Below, piece by piece: positions 25,635 to 33,114 of a DNA stretch of 64,000 nucleotides (its first letter is position 1; the number at the start of each line of letters is the position of its first letter). A program made the position numbers and the translations under genes. Location of the stretch: contig NZ_JBHEQA010000001.1 in assembly GCF_043678055.1 (NCBI RefSeq), positions 1,364,001-1,428,000 of the forward strand. Direction: 5' to 3'. This DNA comes from Spongiimicrobium salis. Its GTDB lineage: Bacteria; Bacteroidota; Bacteroidia; Flavobacteriales; Flavobacteriaceae. Below the pieces are notes generated by a model that saw only the letters and a list, made by a program, of their open reading frames with translations, ran no database searches and was not told the origin of the DNA.

Positions 25635-26240
25635 TTAATTTTTCTTGGCCTTTGCCGCCAAACGTTCTGCCTCTCTTGCCAAACGTTTTGCCTCTCGTGT
25701 AAGCCGCTCCGCTTCCCTGACTTTCTGTTCTGCCTCTCTTTCCAAACGCCTTGCTTCACGTTCTGCTTCTTTTTCAGAATCTCCTGCTACATAGGTTTTT
25801 ATGTTGCCCGTTACAGTTTTCATCTTTTCCACCATTTTGGAAGAACTTACTTCCTTATCTACATAAATACGCAGGTTCCCCTCGCTCAACTTAATTTCAT
25901 AAGCCGTGTCACCGTCGTACACTTCTTTCCAAATTTGTTTGGAACCGGATTTCTTCCATCCTTTTTTACCAAACTCTTCCAATAAGTATGTTCTGATCCG
26001 TTCTGTTTTTGAGGCATTGAACTTGGCTTTTACTTTGTACTGATCATCTTCATTGGTAATGGAAAAATAAGTGTATGTATTTCCATTTACACTTACTGTA
26101 GTTTTACTTTTACTACTAGATTTGCTCTTTTGGGTCACCGCCTGACCAGGAGGTGTTGGAGGAGTTGGGGGAGTAGATTGAGCTCCTAAAGTTACTAGTC
26201 CTACCAAAAAGCTAATTAAAATGTTTGCAATTGTTTTCAT
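25635..26240 (-). CDS. Exported protein with C-terminal charged coiled coil
   Basis: 201 residues with a Sec signal (about 1-20) followed by a Pro/Thr tract (STPPTPPTPPGQ). A central ~90-residue domain (VSVNGNTYTYFSITNEDD ... GNLRIYVDKEV) has alternating strands. From about residue 145 the sequence is a near-regular heptad pattern of REAERL/REAKRLA units, a long Ala/Arg/Glu/Lys coiled coil. I do not recognise a named family. It lies 74 bp downstream of the response regulator in the same direction and may be the third gene of that operon, acting as an envelope effector or sensor partner. Confidence 0.78.
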   Translation of the reverse strand: MKTIANILISFLVGLVTLGAQSTPPTPPTPPGQAVTQKSKSSSKSKTTVSVNGNTYTYFSITNEDDQYKVKAKFNASKTERIRTYLLEEFGKKGWKKSGSKQIWKEVYDGDTAYEIKLSEGNLRIYVDKEVSSSKMVEKMKTVTGNIKTYVAGDSEKEAEREARRLEREAEQKVREAERLTREAKRLAREAERLAAKAKKN

Positions 26241-26314
26241 GATTATTTGATTTTTAATGATGATTGAATTAAAGATTGATTTTGACCCATATGAGGGTCG
26301 TGATGAATAAACTC

Positions 26315-27004
26315 CTATTCTTTGTTGTCGATTTTAAAGGTTAATCCCAAACCGCGAACGCTTTCAATGGCGATATTAGGGTCCTCCTTGAAATACTTTC
26401 GTAATCTGCTAATAAACACGTCCATACTCCTTCCTGAAAAGAAGTCGTCGTTGCCCCAAACGTCTTTGAGGAGATCATCGCGTTTTATCATGGTATTCTT
26501 ATGCGTAAATAAATAGTGTATAAGTGCGGTTTCTTTTTCAGTCAATCGTTGTTTCCTATCCTTTAATAGCAATAATTGCTGCACGGCATCAAAACGATAC
26601 GCCCCAATTTGTTGAATGACCTCTTTTTGAGGCTGTTGCCTTTTTGTCCGCTTTAAAATATTGTTTAATCGAAGTACAAGGATGTCAGCTTCAAAGGGTT
26701 TTACGATATAATCATCTGCTCCCAATTTCAGGCCTATGATACGGTCTTCTTTCATTTTTTTCGCCGTGAGGAAAACAAATGGAACTTCTGGTTCGTGTTC
26801 AATAACCTTTTCCGCTAGGGAGAAACCATCCATTTTTGGCATCATCACATCAAAAACACAGATGTCAAAATGTTCCTTTTTAAAAAAGCTTAGAGCTTCT
26901 TCCCCATCCTTGGCCCAAAACACCTCAAATTGATGTATCTCCAAGTATTGTTTTAAGATACTTCCGAAATCAAAATCGTCTTCTGCTAATAATACTCGTG
27001 TCAT
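26315..27004 (-). CDS. OmpR/PhoB family response regulator
   Basis: 229 residues. Receiver domain 1-120 has the acidic pair LLAEDDFDF, phosphoacceptor Asp52 in CVFDVMMPKMDG, Thr80 in FVFLTAKK and Lys102 in YIVKPF. The C-terminal winged-helix domain shows RLTEKETALIHYLFTHKNTM, RDDLLKDVWGNDDFFSGRSM and SVRGLGLTFKID. It starts 6 bp after the stop of its kinase, so the two are a cognate pair. Target genes unknown; the two flanking twin elements are candidates by position only. Confidence 0.94.
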   Translation of the reverse strand: MTRVLLAEDDFDFGSILKQYLEIHQFEVFWAKDGEEALSFFKKEHFDICVFDVMMPKMDGFSLAEKVIEHEPEVPFVFLTAKKMKEDRIIGLKLGADDYIVKPFEADILVLRLNNILKRTKRQQPQKEVIQQIGAYRFDAVQQLLLLKDRKQRLTEKETALIHYLFTHKNTMIKRDDLLKDVWGNDDFFSGRSMDVFISRLRKYFKEDPNIAIESVRGLGLTFKIDNKE

Positions 27005-27010
27005 ACTGCC

Positions 27011-28396
27011 TTAGTTTAGGGGTAGGGTTATGATAAACTTGCTTCCTTTGTTGGGCTCACTAATGAGGTCTATTGTTCCATGATGTGCACATATAACTTG
27101 TTTGGTATAATACAGTCCCAGACCTAGACCCTTAACATCGTGTACATTTCCTTGAGTTACTCTATAAAACTTATCGAAAATTAGTTTTTGATGTGCTGCT
27201 TCTATACCTATCCCATTATCCTTAATTTCTATCTGGTATGTTTGCCCGCGCAATTGGGTTTTCATATGAATCATTGTGGATGCTTTTCCATACTTAACTG
27301 CATTCTCCAAAATATTGAGTAAGGCCGTAGTACATAAGAAGGTATCTATGTTTAAAAAAACTTCCTCAGGTGCTATATCCGTATGTACTGTGATTCTTTC
27401 TTTTTCAATGGAAAGCGAAAAATCGGTAATAATATTTTCAATATAGGTATTGTGCAGTACACGCTCTCTTTGTACAATAATATCTTCGGAACCAAGGCTA
27501 TTGGTGGTTACCTGATCAATAAGCTTATGCAAACGACTATTTTGCCGCTCCAAAATTCCTAAGGTGTTGGCTAAATTCTTTGGAGAGGTAACCACTTCCT
27601 GTTTTTTAAGGCTTTTAGTTACTATGGCTAGTGTAGCCAAAGGTGTTTTTAACTCATGGGTAATATTATTGATGAAATCTGTCTTTACATCGGCAACTTT
27701 TTTCTGTTTGATCAGATTGCTGATAGAATAATAAAACAAGCCAACTACAAATAACAACAACAGTACGGATACGATGAACACCAAGGTCATTCTACCAAGA
27801 ACAATTGTTTTCCACTCCGAAATGTTCATACGGTCATAGGTAATTAATCTAAAATCAATACTTCTCCCAAGGGAATCTGCTGGATTGATATAATCGGAAG
27901 CAATAAAGGCCCTACTAACATTATAGCCTTGACTTTTTCCAAAGTTCTCTCCAAGGAGTAGCATGTGATTCCCTTCTTCTAGATTTAAAATGGTATCATT
28001 TGCAATAGAATCTAGTAAAACGACCTGAGCTACATTCTTTTTGAATTTAATGTCGTACGCCACATTGGCTTTTTTCAGTTCTTGTTGATATAATGTATTG
28101 TAAGTGGTATTGATGGAATCTCTATATCGTATAAAATCTGGAACTAATTGTTCTTTGGTCAGGTCTTGGTATTTATATTCCCAAAGCAATTCCATGAAAT
28201 GCTGATTCAATTGATCCTCTACCTCTCCTATTAGCTCAGATTCGTCATCTATTCTTCCTATAGCCCTTCTGGTTTCTGTTAAAAAGGCTTCCTTTTTAAG
28301 CTCATAGGTATTATAAATAAGATATGCCTGTATGCCTACCAACCCTAAAAGGGTAATGGTAGCGGTGATAATCAGTATGTTTATTTTTTGTTGCAT
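27011..28396 (-). CDS. Membrane sensor histidine kinase
   Basis: 461 residues. TM1 is at about 7-28 (ILIITATITLLGLVGIQAYL), then a ~180-residue periplasmic domain and TM2 at about 205-225 (LVFIVSVLLLLFVVGLFYY). The H-box is FINNITHELKTPLATLAIV with the phosphoaccepting His. The N-box is LLNILENAVKYG and the G-boxes are DNGIGIEAA and GLGLGLYYTKQV. A classic extracytoplasmic-sensing kinase for the OmpR-type regulator encoded 6 bp downstream. The periplasmic domain has no recognised ligand fold. Confidence 0.93.
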   Translation of the reverse strand: MQQKINILIITATITLLGLVGIQAYLIYNTYELKKEAFLTETRRAIGRIDDESELIGEVEDQLNQHFMELLWEYKYQDLTKEQLVPDFIRYRDSINTTYNTLYQQELKKANVAYDIKFKKNVAQVVLLDSIANDTILNLEEGNHMLLLGENFGKSQGYNVSRAFIASDYINPADSLGRSIDFRLITYDRMNISEWKTIVLGRMTLVFIVSVLLLLFVVGLFYYSISNLIKQKKVADVKTDFINNITHELKTPLATLAIVTKSLKKQEVVTSPKNLANTLGILERQNSRLHKLIDQVTTNSLGSEDIIVQRERVLHNTYIENIITDFSLSIEKERITVHTDIAPEEVFLNIDTFLCTTALLNILENAVKYGKASTMIHMKTQLRGQTYQIEIKDNGIGIEAAHQKLIFDKFYRVTQGNVHDVKGLGLGLYYTKQVICAHHGTIDLISEPNKGSKFIITLPLN

Positions 28397-28424
28397 AAGG
28401 CGTTGGTCTATGGTTTCAACATTC

Positions 28425-28432
28425 CAAATGTA
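28425..28432 (-). promoter_or_regulatory. Candidate -7 box of the kinase operon
   Basis: The minus strand reads TACATTTG, a perfect TAnnTTTG, 28 nt before the kinase start. A TTTTAG sequence about 20 nt further upstream is a weak -33 candidate. Confidence 0.45.
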
Positions 28433-28640
28433 ACTGAAACAGGATTCTTCTAAAAGGAAATAGATTCCGTTAACCCAGCATTAACCTGCCGTTTTTGGCC
28501 ATCTGCCTTGGAATAGGTCCTCCCGTCTTTTGTTAATTGGATACTATTTCTATTTTTAATTGTTCATTAACGATCTATTAACCTATGTTTGCCTGCTACA
28601 TCGTATAAGAGGCAAGTGGTTTTTATCCGCTAAAATTGTC
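28433..28640. other. Intergenic, no recognised content
   Basis: About 210 bp between the kinase promoter and twin element copy B, part of a 720-bp gap. I see no coding frame, no strong terminator-like hairpin and no further copy of the TTCATCGA box. Confidence 0.4.
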
Positions 28641-28739
28641 GTTCATCGATCAAATGGAATTCTCATGTTTTTTCACATCAAAATATGCGGTGTTCACAAC
28701 ATATTTTTTCACCCTTTATATCCTTGATCTATATTTACA
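28641..28739 (+). promoter_or_regulatory. Twin element copy B: conserved promoter module
   Basis: Gapless counterpart of 25365-25463. It carries GTTCATCGATCAA (28641-28653), TTTTTTCACATCAAAAT (28668-28684), TTCACAACATATTTTTT (28693-28709) and TATATTTACA (28730-28739), all at identical relative distances to copy A. Sequence between the blocks has diverged, so the blocks and their spacing look selected. Confidence 0.6.
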
Positions 28740-28744
28740 GTGTA

Positions 28745-28910
28745 ATTAAGTAAATGGGTTTGTCCCCAACAAACCTCCAAACTTAACCTATTTAGTGCTT
28801 CGTTCCCCAATGCAGTACTTGACCTAAAAAAAGAGATTATAATAAACCAAATTTTACAAAAACCTACTTACTAGACTAAAAAAACCCTGATATTAATATC
28901 AGGGTTTTTT
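28745..28910 (+). ncRNA. Putative small RNA, copy B
   Basis: About 165 nt. Hairpin 1 pairs GGTTTGT (28757-28763) with ACAAACC (28769-28775) around CCCCA. Hairpin 2 pairs AGTGCT (28794-28799) with AGTACT (28814-28819, one G-U) and CGTT with AATG around CCCC (28805-28808). TTGACC, TTTTACAA (28852-28859) and AACCTACTT (28861-28869) are conserved with copy A, then a terminator. Hairpin 1 stems of the two copies share pairing but hardly any bases, which is compensatory change. The spondin gene starts about 200 bp further on, after the terminator, so this is unlikely to be only its leader. Confidence 0.55.
28881..28910 (+). terminator. Intrinsic terminator of copy B
   Basis: Perfect 20-nt palindrome at 28885-28904 (arms CCCTGATATT and AATATCAGGG), flanked by an A-run and a T-run of six or more. 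Different in sequence from the copy A terminator but at the equivalent place. Confidence 0.85.
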
Positions 28911-28997
28911 TCTTTATAAATGCCTCATTGCAACCCTTCCTCCCGTTTCATTCGGGGGCTTGATTTTCCATTTTGCCGATTTTTTCAAGTCTTTTTT

Positions 28998-29062
28998 TTC
29001 CCTTTCAGGGCCAAAAATTCCCTTTCAGAATAGTTTTTGGTGCGATACCGACTCTAAATGTG
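28998..29062 (+). promoter_or_regulatory. Direct-repeat operator and promoter region of the spondin gene
   Basis: The 11-mer TTCCCTTTCAG occurs twice (28998-29008 and 29018-29028), 20 bp apart. TTTG follows at 29036-29039 and TAAATGTG at 29055-29062 as imperfect -33/-7 candidates with a short 15-nt spacer. The perfect direct repeat next to the promoter suggests an activator site. Confidence 0.45.
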
Positions 29063-29117
29063 CAGTTTTGCCCCGGTTAAATAAAAAACTGTAATTCAAA
29101 TTAAAAAGTTTAGAAAA

Positions 29118-30572
29118 ATGAAAAAGTTATCAAAAATCTTATTGGCGGCATGGCTCATGGCCTTCGTAGCCTGTAACAATGACGATGAGGTCGTTGAACC
29201 CGTTGCCGAGACGCCCGCACAGGAAGAGACGGCGGCCGAGACCCCTGCAGAGGGCGAAGAGGGAGAGACCATGGAAGAAGTGGCCACCACATCCTTCAAC
29301 GTTACCATCTCCAACGTAGTGAACTTCTTGGAGGTTCAGATATTCAACCAGCCCGATGACGTGGACGGTGCCCCCGGACCACTTCCACAACGAGGCGGAT
29401 CCTATTGGGCGGACTTCCAGGCCGTGCCCGGAACAAAATTGAACTTTGCCACCATGCAGATCGTTTCCAACGACTTTTTCTTTGGCCCAACGGGACAAGG
29501 TATAGAATTGTTCGATGACAATGGACAGCCCGTCATCGGAGACGTTACCGATGAGGTATTGTTATGGGACGGTGCCGTTGAGGCAACAGATCCTTCACAA
29601 TTTGCATCTGTGAGCGGAGGGAACGCGCCCAGCGAACCAGATCCTGACACAAGGGTACGTGTAGTCACTCCGGACGTGACCGATATGATCCGTGTGACCC
29701 TTGACTATAACGAGTCCACAAGGACCTTCCGTTTGTTGATCGTCAACCTTAGAGGTTCCGAGGATCCCGACAACCCTGTGATCCTATCCCCAGGTATCTT
29801 GGTGCTGCACGCCCTTGACAACCCATTGTTCACCACAGGTGAGCCGGACAGAGGTCTTGGATTGGCCGATATCTCCATCGCCGGTAACCCTACACGTCTT
29901 TTCGAGTGGTTCACCGAGACAGGTACCACTGGAGCGCCATTGAGGCTTTCCTCTTCCTATACCCTTTTCTCCCCAGGTGTGGTATACGCCTTTGGATCTG
30001 AGCGCGACCCGGTATTCGTACAGGGACAGCCAGCAGTAGAGGGAAGCGGTGTGGAAGAGATCGCAGAGGACGGGAACAACGGGCCTATCTTCGATTACAT
30101 CAGCAACCAGTTGAACATCCCGGTAGCGGCAAGTGACCAGACCTCCAACATCGGACCTGGTGAGAGCCTTACCTTTACCTTGGAAGATGTTCCCGTGGGA
30201 TACAGGTTCAGCTACAACACCATGATGGTGAACAGTAACGACTGGTTCCTATCCTACAACAACGTGGGCTACCCATTGTTCGAAGAGGACGGTACCCCTA
30301 AGAGCGGAACGGGAGCCTCTGCACGTTCCTACCTTTACGATGCAGGAACGGAAGTAGACCAGATCGTTGGTTTCGGTGCCGATCAGCCCATGAGACAGGC
30401 AGGACCGAACACCGGTGCCGCTGACGAGAACAACCTTACACGTAGGGTGACCGAGATCGAGGACGTACAGTTCGGAAAAGGTCTTATCGCCTCTCCTGCA
30501 GGGGTAGTATACTACGCGGACCCAAGAGGTGGGTACAACATGGTGGTCGTTACCATAGAGCCCATCCAGTAA
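29118..30572 (+). CDS. Spondin_N domain lipoprotein, strongly biased codon use
   Basis: 484 residues with a lipoprotein signal (KILLAAWLMAFVACNNDD) and an acidic Glu/Thr/Pro linker to about residue 55. Then come two spondin_N-like domains: the first opens TSFNVTISNVVNFLEVQIFN and contains ATMQIVSNDFFFGPTGQGI; the second holds NTMMVNSNDWFLSYNNVG. It is presumably surface-exposed. GC content is visibly far above its neighbours and codons ending in C dominate (AAC, TTC, ACC, GAC). That fits either very high expression or recent transfer. It has its own promoter region and terminator, so it stands alone. Confidence 0.85.
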   Translation: MKKLSKILLAAWLMAFVACNNDDEVVEPVAETPAQEETAAETPAEGEEGETMEEVATTSFNVTISNVVNFLEVQIFNQPDDVDGAPGPLPQRGGSYWADFQAVPGTKLNFATMQIVSNDFFFGPTGQGIELFDDNGQPVIGDVTDEVLLWDGAVEATDPSQFASVSGGNAPSEPDPDTRVRVVTPDVTDMIRVTLDYNESTRTFRLLIVNLRGSEDPDNPVILSPGILVLHALDNPLFTTGEPDRGLGLADISIAGNPTRLFEWFTETGTTGAPLRLSSSYTLFSPGVVYAFGSERDPVFVQGQPAVEGSGVEEIAEDGNNGPIFDYISNQLNIPVAASDQTSNIGPGESLTFTLEDVPVGYRFSYNTMMVNSNDWFLSYNNVGYPLFEEDGTPKSGTGASARSYLYDAGTEVDQIVGFGADQPMRQAGPNTGAADENNLTRRVTEIEDVQFGKGLIASPAGVVYYADPRGGYNMVVVTIEPIQ

Positions 30573-30614
30573 ACAGAACGACATATCGGAAAACCTACAA
30601 TTCCGAATACAACA

Positions 30615-30640
30615 AAAGCCTCCGATCTCTCGGAGGCTTT
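30615..30640. terminator. Intrinsic terminator after the spondin gene
   Basis: Arms AAAGCCTCCG and CGGAGGCTTT around a 6-nt loop, followed by T residues. It lies between the spondin gene and the end of the suf-linked DUF3078 gene on the other strand and can serve both. Confidence 0.85.
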
Positions 30641-30672
30641 TTCTATGTTAGGGGCAAGTGGAGCTATTTCCT

Positions 30673-31599
30673 TTAGAAGGCATAGTTTAATCCTAGCAAC
30701 CAATAACTCTGGATCTCACGGTCAATAGAATCAAAAGTAGCCGTAGTATTTCCTAAGGTATTGATTTGATAGTTCAAGGTTTCCTGAGGATTGTTACGCA
30801 ATCCAAATTCAAATCCAACACCAATTTTACTAAATAAAGTATACCCAAAAGAATTGGTCCATGTCCAATTCGATAAATCTGAGCTGGAATAACTTTGGAA
30901 AGCAGATAGATTGGTCTTGAAGCTGACATCTCCCAATTGCCTAGTATAGTCGGCCACAATCTTGGCTCCTAAGGAAGAATCAAAAATGGCATCTTCATTA
31001 CTAAACACAAAATTATAGTTCAATGGGTGAACTACCACGACCAAATCTGTAATTGGGGTCCAAGTGAAACCAACCCCAATATCCAAATAGCCTGGATCAT
31101 TGAAGTTGCTTAACAGCGTGGTTCTGTACTCCATTAAAGCAGATACAGCCAGTGATTTACTTAAGTTACGTCCGTAAAGTGAGGAAATATTAAATACATC
31201 TGTTGCTTGTTGAAAGCTCGTATCGTCCGTATCAATATCTTTGTCGTCAATTTTTACCCATTGCAGGTTGAGGTTTAAGGAATTCCTCCAAAAATATTTC
31301 TCTTGTTTTAAGTTGGCAAAACCGTTTACCGTGAACCCGATGTTTCCTGCAGATGAATTGGGAATTCCTTTGGAAAACCAATTGTTAAATCCGGAAAAAC
31401 TTCCGCCTATGGTACCAAAAGCACCGGTTTTCCAACCTGGCAAGGCATCAATCTGTGCTTGCAGGGCATCAACTCTTGCCTGTATTGCAGCAATAGAATC
31501 TTTTTTAGGAGCTTGTTCCGCTTTAAGCTCTTCAGCGGTTTGGGCAAAGGAAACCGTAGTTCCTGCCAAAAAAGTAAGTACGTATACTAGTTTTTTCAT
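30673..31599 (-). CDS. DUF3078 outer-membrane beta-barrel protein
   Basis: 308 residues with a Sec signal (MKKLVYVLTFLAGTTVSFAQ) and a short coiled coil at about 22-52 (AAIQARVDALQAQIDALPG). The rest is a barrel of amphipathic strands containing the family's GWKTGAFGTIGGSFSGFNNW opening and ending in an aromatic residue (GLNYAF). DUF3078 proteins are Bacteroidota outer-membrane proteins of unknown cargo. It is the last gene of the suf-side cluster, 78 bp after DUF2480, and might be separately transcribed. Confidence 0.85.
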   Translation of the reverse strand: MKKLVYVLTFLAGTTVSFAQTAEELKAEQAPKKDSIAAIQARVDALQAQIDALPGWKTGAFGTIGGSFSGFNNWFSKGIPNSSAGNIGFTVNGFANLKQEKYFWRNSLNLNLQWVKIDDKDIDTDDTSFQQATDVFNISSLYGRNLSKSLAVSALMEYRTTLLSNFNDPGYLDIGVGFTWTPITDLVVVVHPLNYNFVFSNEDAIFDSSLGAKIVADYTRQLGDVSFKTNLSAFQSYSSSDLSNWTWTNSFGYTLFSKIGVGFEFGLRNNPQETLNYQINTLGNTTATFDSIDREIQSYWLLGLNYAF

Positions 31600-31677
31600 A
31601 AATGCGATTGTTAGTGTTTTTACGCTATAAATTTAGACACAAAAACAAAACAAAAGTCACTTATCGCTTAACTTTTA

Positions 31678-32190
31678 CTAACTAGTGATTTTCTTTTTAT
31701 ACAAGGGCACCGAAGAACAGGCTTCTCCATACATGACACTTTTGGCCACGGTTTGCATTTTAGAAGTAATGAACAAATAGGCGTTGGGTGGTACAGGCTT
31801 ATTGCTACATCCCTTTATAATTACCGGCTTATCTTTATATACCGACAAGTCTAAATTAGCTATAACACCCTGATATATAGAAGCTTCCAATTGCTCCAAA
31901 GTTCCAATATAAAAAGCTTTGGCATAAGGTTGCAACTTGGTCGCGATCAACATATAAGCCCATCCTGGGACGATTGCATCGGAAGAACAACCCAAGGCAA
32001 CGTAGGAATCAGTGTATAGTGCCCAGTCGTGTTCTTTGACGTAGGCTCTAAATTCTTTTTCCCTTAAAATAAAGCCTTCATACAGCCACTCCTTAATATC
32101 CAACACCATTCTCTGGCCTTCTGGATAATGATCTTCAAGGTCAAAGGTCATGAGTTGACTTGCCGCAACTTTATTTACAATATCTGCCAT
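31678..32190 (-). CDS. DUF2480 family protein
   Basis: 170 residues, cytoplasmic, with typical segments DIVNKVAASQLMTFDLEDH, LREKEFRAYVKEHDW, ALGCSSDAIVPGWAYML and KPVIIKGCSNKPVPPNAYL. The family is confined to Bacteroidota-type genomes and often sits with suf genes. It has no assigned activity. Two conserved Cys (in LGCSSD and KGCSNK) are visible and could matter for Fe-S work, but this is inference. It follows the sufT-like gene by 23 bp. Confidence 0.85.
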   Translation of the reverse strand: MADIVNKVAASQLMTFDLEDHYPEGQRMVLDIKEWLYEGFILREKEFRAYVKEHDWALYTDSYVALGCSSDAIVPGWAYMLIATKLQPYAKAFYIGTLEQLEASIYQGVIANLDLSVYKDKPVIIKGCSNKPVPPNAYLFITSKMQTVAKSVMYGEACSSVPLYKKKITS

Positions 32191-32213
32191 TCTTTTTATC
32201 TCCTTTTAATGCC

Positions 32214-32543
32214 TTACAACAATCCAAGTTCCAATTTGGCCTCTTCGCTCATTAAATCCTGCGTCCATGGGGGATCAAATGTAATTTCCACTTCTGCATC
32301 ATTGACCTCATTGATAGATTTTACCTTCTCCTCTACCTCAACGGGCAGTGTTTCCGCTACGGGACAGTTGGGAGAAGTCAATGTCATTAAAATTTTGACG
32401 TCATTATCTTCATTGACAAAAACATCATAGATCAATCCCAATTCATAGATGTCTACGGGGATTTCCGGATCGTAAATCGTCTTTACTACCCTCACTATTT
32501 TGTCTCCCAATTCTTGGGTATCTATTTGTATTTCTTCGCTCAT
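32214..32543 (-). CDS. SufT-like MIP18-family (DUF59) Fe-S assembly protein
   Basis: 109 residues. The MIP18/DUF59 core is evident: VKTIYDPEIPVDIYELGLIY, VKILMTLTSPNCPVAETLP with the conserved Cys, and EITFDPPWTQDLMSEEAKLE. These small proteins help mature Fe-S clusters, in particular under high demand. The gene is placed between sufE and DUF2480 in the suf cluster, with 51 bp to sufE. Named sufT in some operons, but paralogues make the symbol uncertain. Confidence 0.9.
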   Translation of the reverse strand: MSEEIQIDTQELGDKIVRVVKTIYDPEIPVDIYELGLIYDVFVNEDNDVKILMTLTSPNCPVAETLPVEVEEKVKSINEVNDAEVEITFDPPWTQDLMSEEAKLELGLL

Positions 32544-32594
32544 TTTTTTCTTTTAAAAATCCAATTTTTAATCCTTCAGGAAGTATGGGTTTTC

Positions 32595-33017
32595 CTAATT
32601 CAACTGTGTTTGATAGGCAATGGCATATAACTTTAATTGCTTTATCATGCTTACCAGACCATTGGCCCGTGTTGGTGACAAGTGTTCTTTTAATCCTATT
32701 TCATCAATAAAATTGGTATCTGCCGCTATGATATCCTGCGGCTTTTGATGACTAAATGTACGAATTAGAATGGCAATAATTCCCTTGGTAATGATAGCGT
32801 CGCTATCTGCAGTAAAATTCAACTTATCGTCTTTCAATTCTGCATGGACCCAGACCTTACTCTGGCAACCCTTTATGATGTTATCGTCCGTTTTGAATTC
32901 CACATTGATCAAAGGAAGGGATTTTCCCAACTCTATCATGTATTCATACCGTTGCATCCAATCATCAAACATGGCAAATTCATCTATAATTTCCTCTTGT
33001 ATTTCTTTAATTGTCAT
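32595..33017 (-). CDS. sufE: SufE cysteine desulfuration protein
   Basis: 140 residues. Accepts persulfide sulfur from SufS and passes it to the SufBCD scaffold. The acceptor is Cys51 in IIKGCQSKVWVHAEL; the fold-defining RYEYMIELGKSLP, SDAIITKGIIAILIRTFS and LSPTRANGLVSMIKQLKLYA match the family. It is 97 bp downstream of sufS in the same direction. Length is typical. Confidence 0.94.
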   Translation of the reverse strand: MTIKEIQEEIIDEFAMFDDWMQRYEYMIELGKSLPLINVEFKTDDNIIKGCQSKVWVHAELKDDKLNFTADSDAIITKGIIAILIRTFSHQKPQDIIAADTNFIDEIGLKEHLSPTRANGLVSMIKQLKLYAIAYQTQLN

Positions 33018-33114
33018 ATGCTTTGCTATTATCCGCTATACTCAAATTCGGGCTACAAAAATACAACAAGTATCCCTGCTTTTCAACAGTTTAAGAAAAT
33101 GATGGGAAAGTGCG

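Noticed and set aside
25514..25702. 62-codon open frame over the copy A terminator
   Set aside because: It runs through an intrinsic terminator and into the antisense of the coiled-coil gene; no matching frame exists in copy B.
25365..28910. Twin elements as ends of an insertion sequence or composite transposon
   Set aside because: They are direct copies without terminal inverted repeats, no transposase lies between them, and each ends in its own different terminator.
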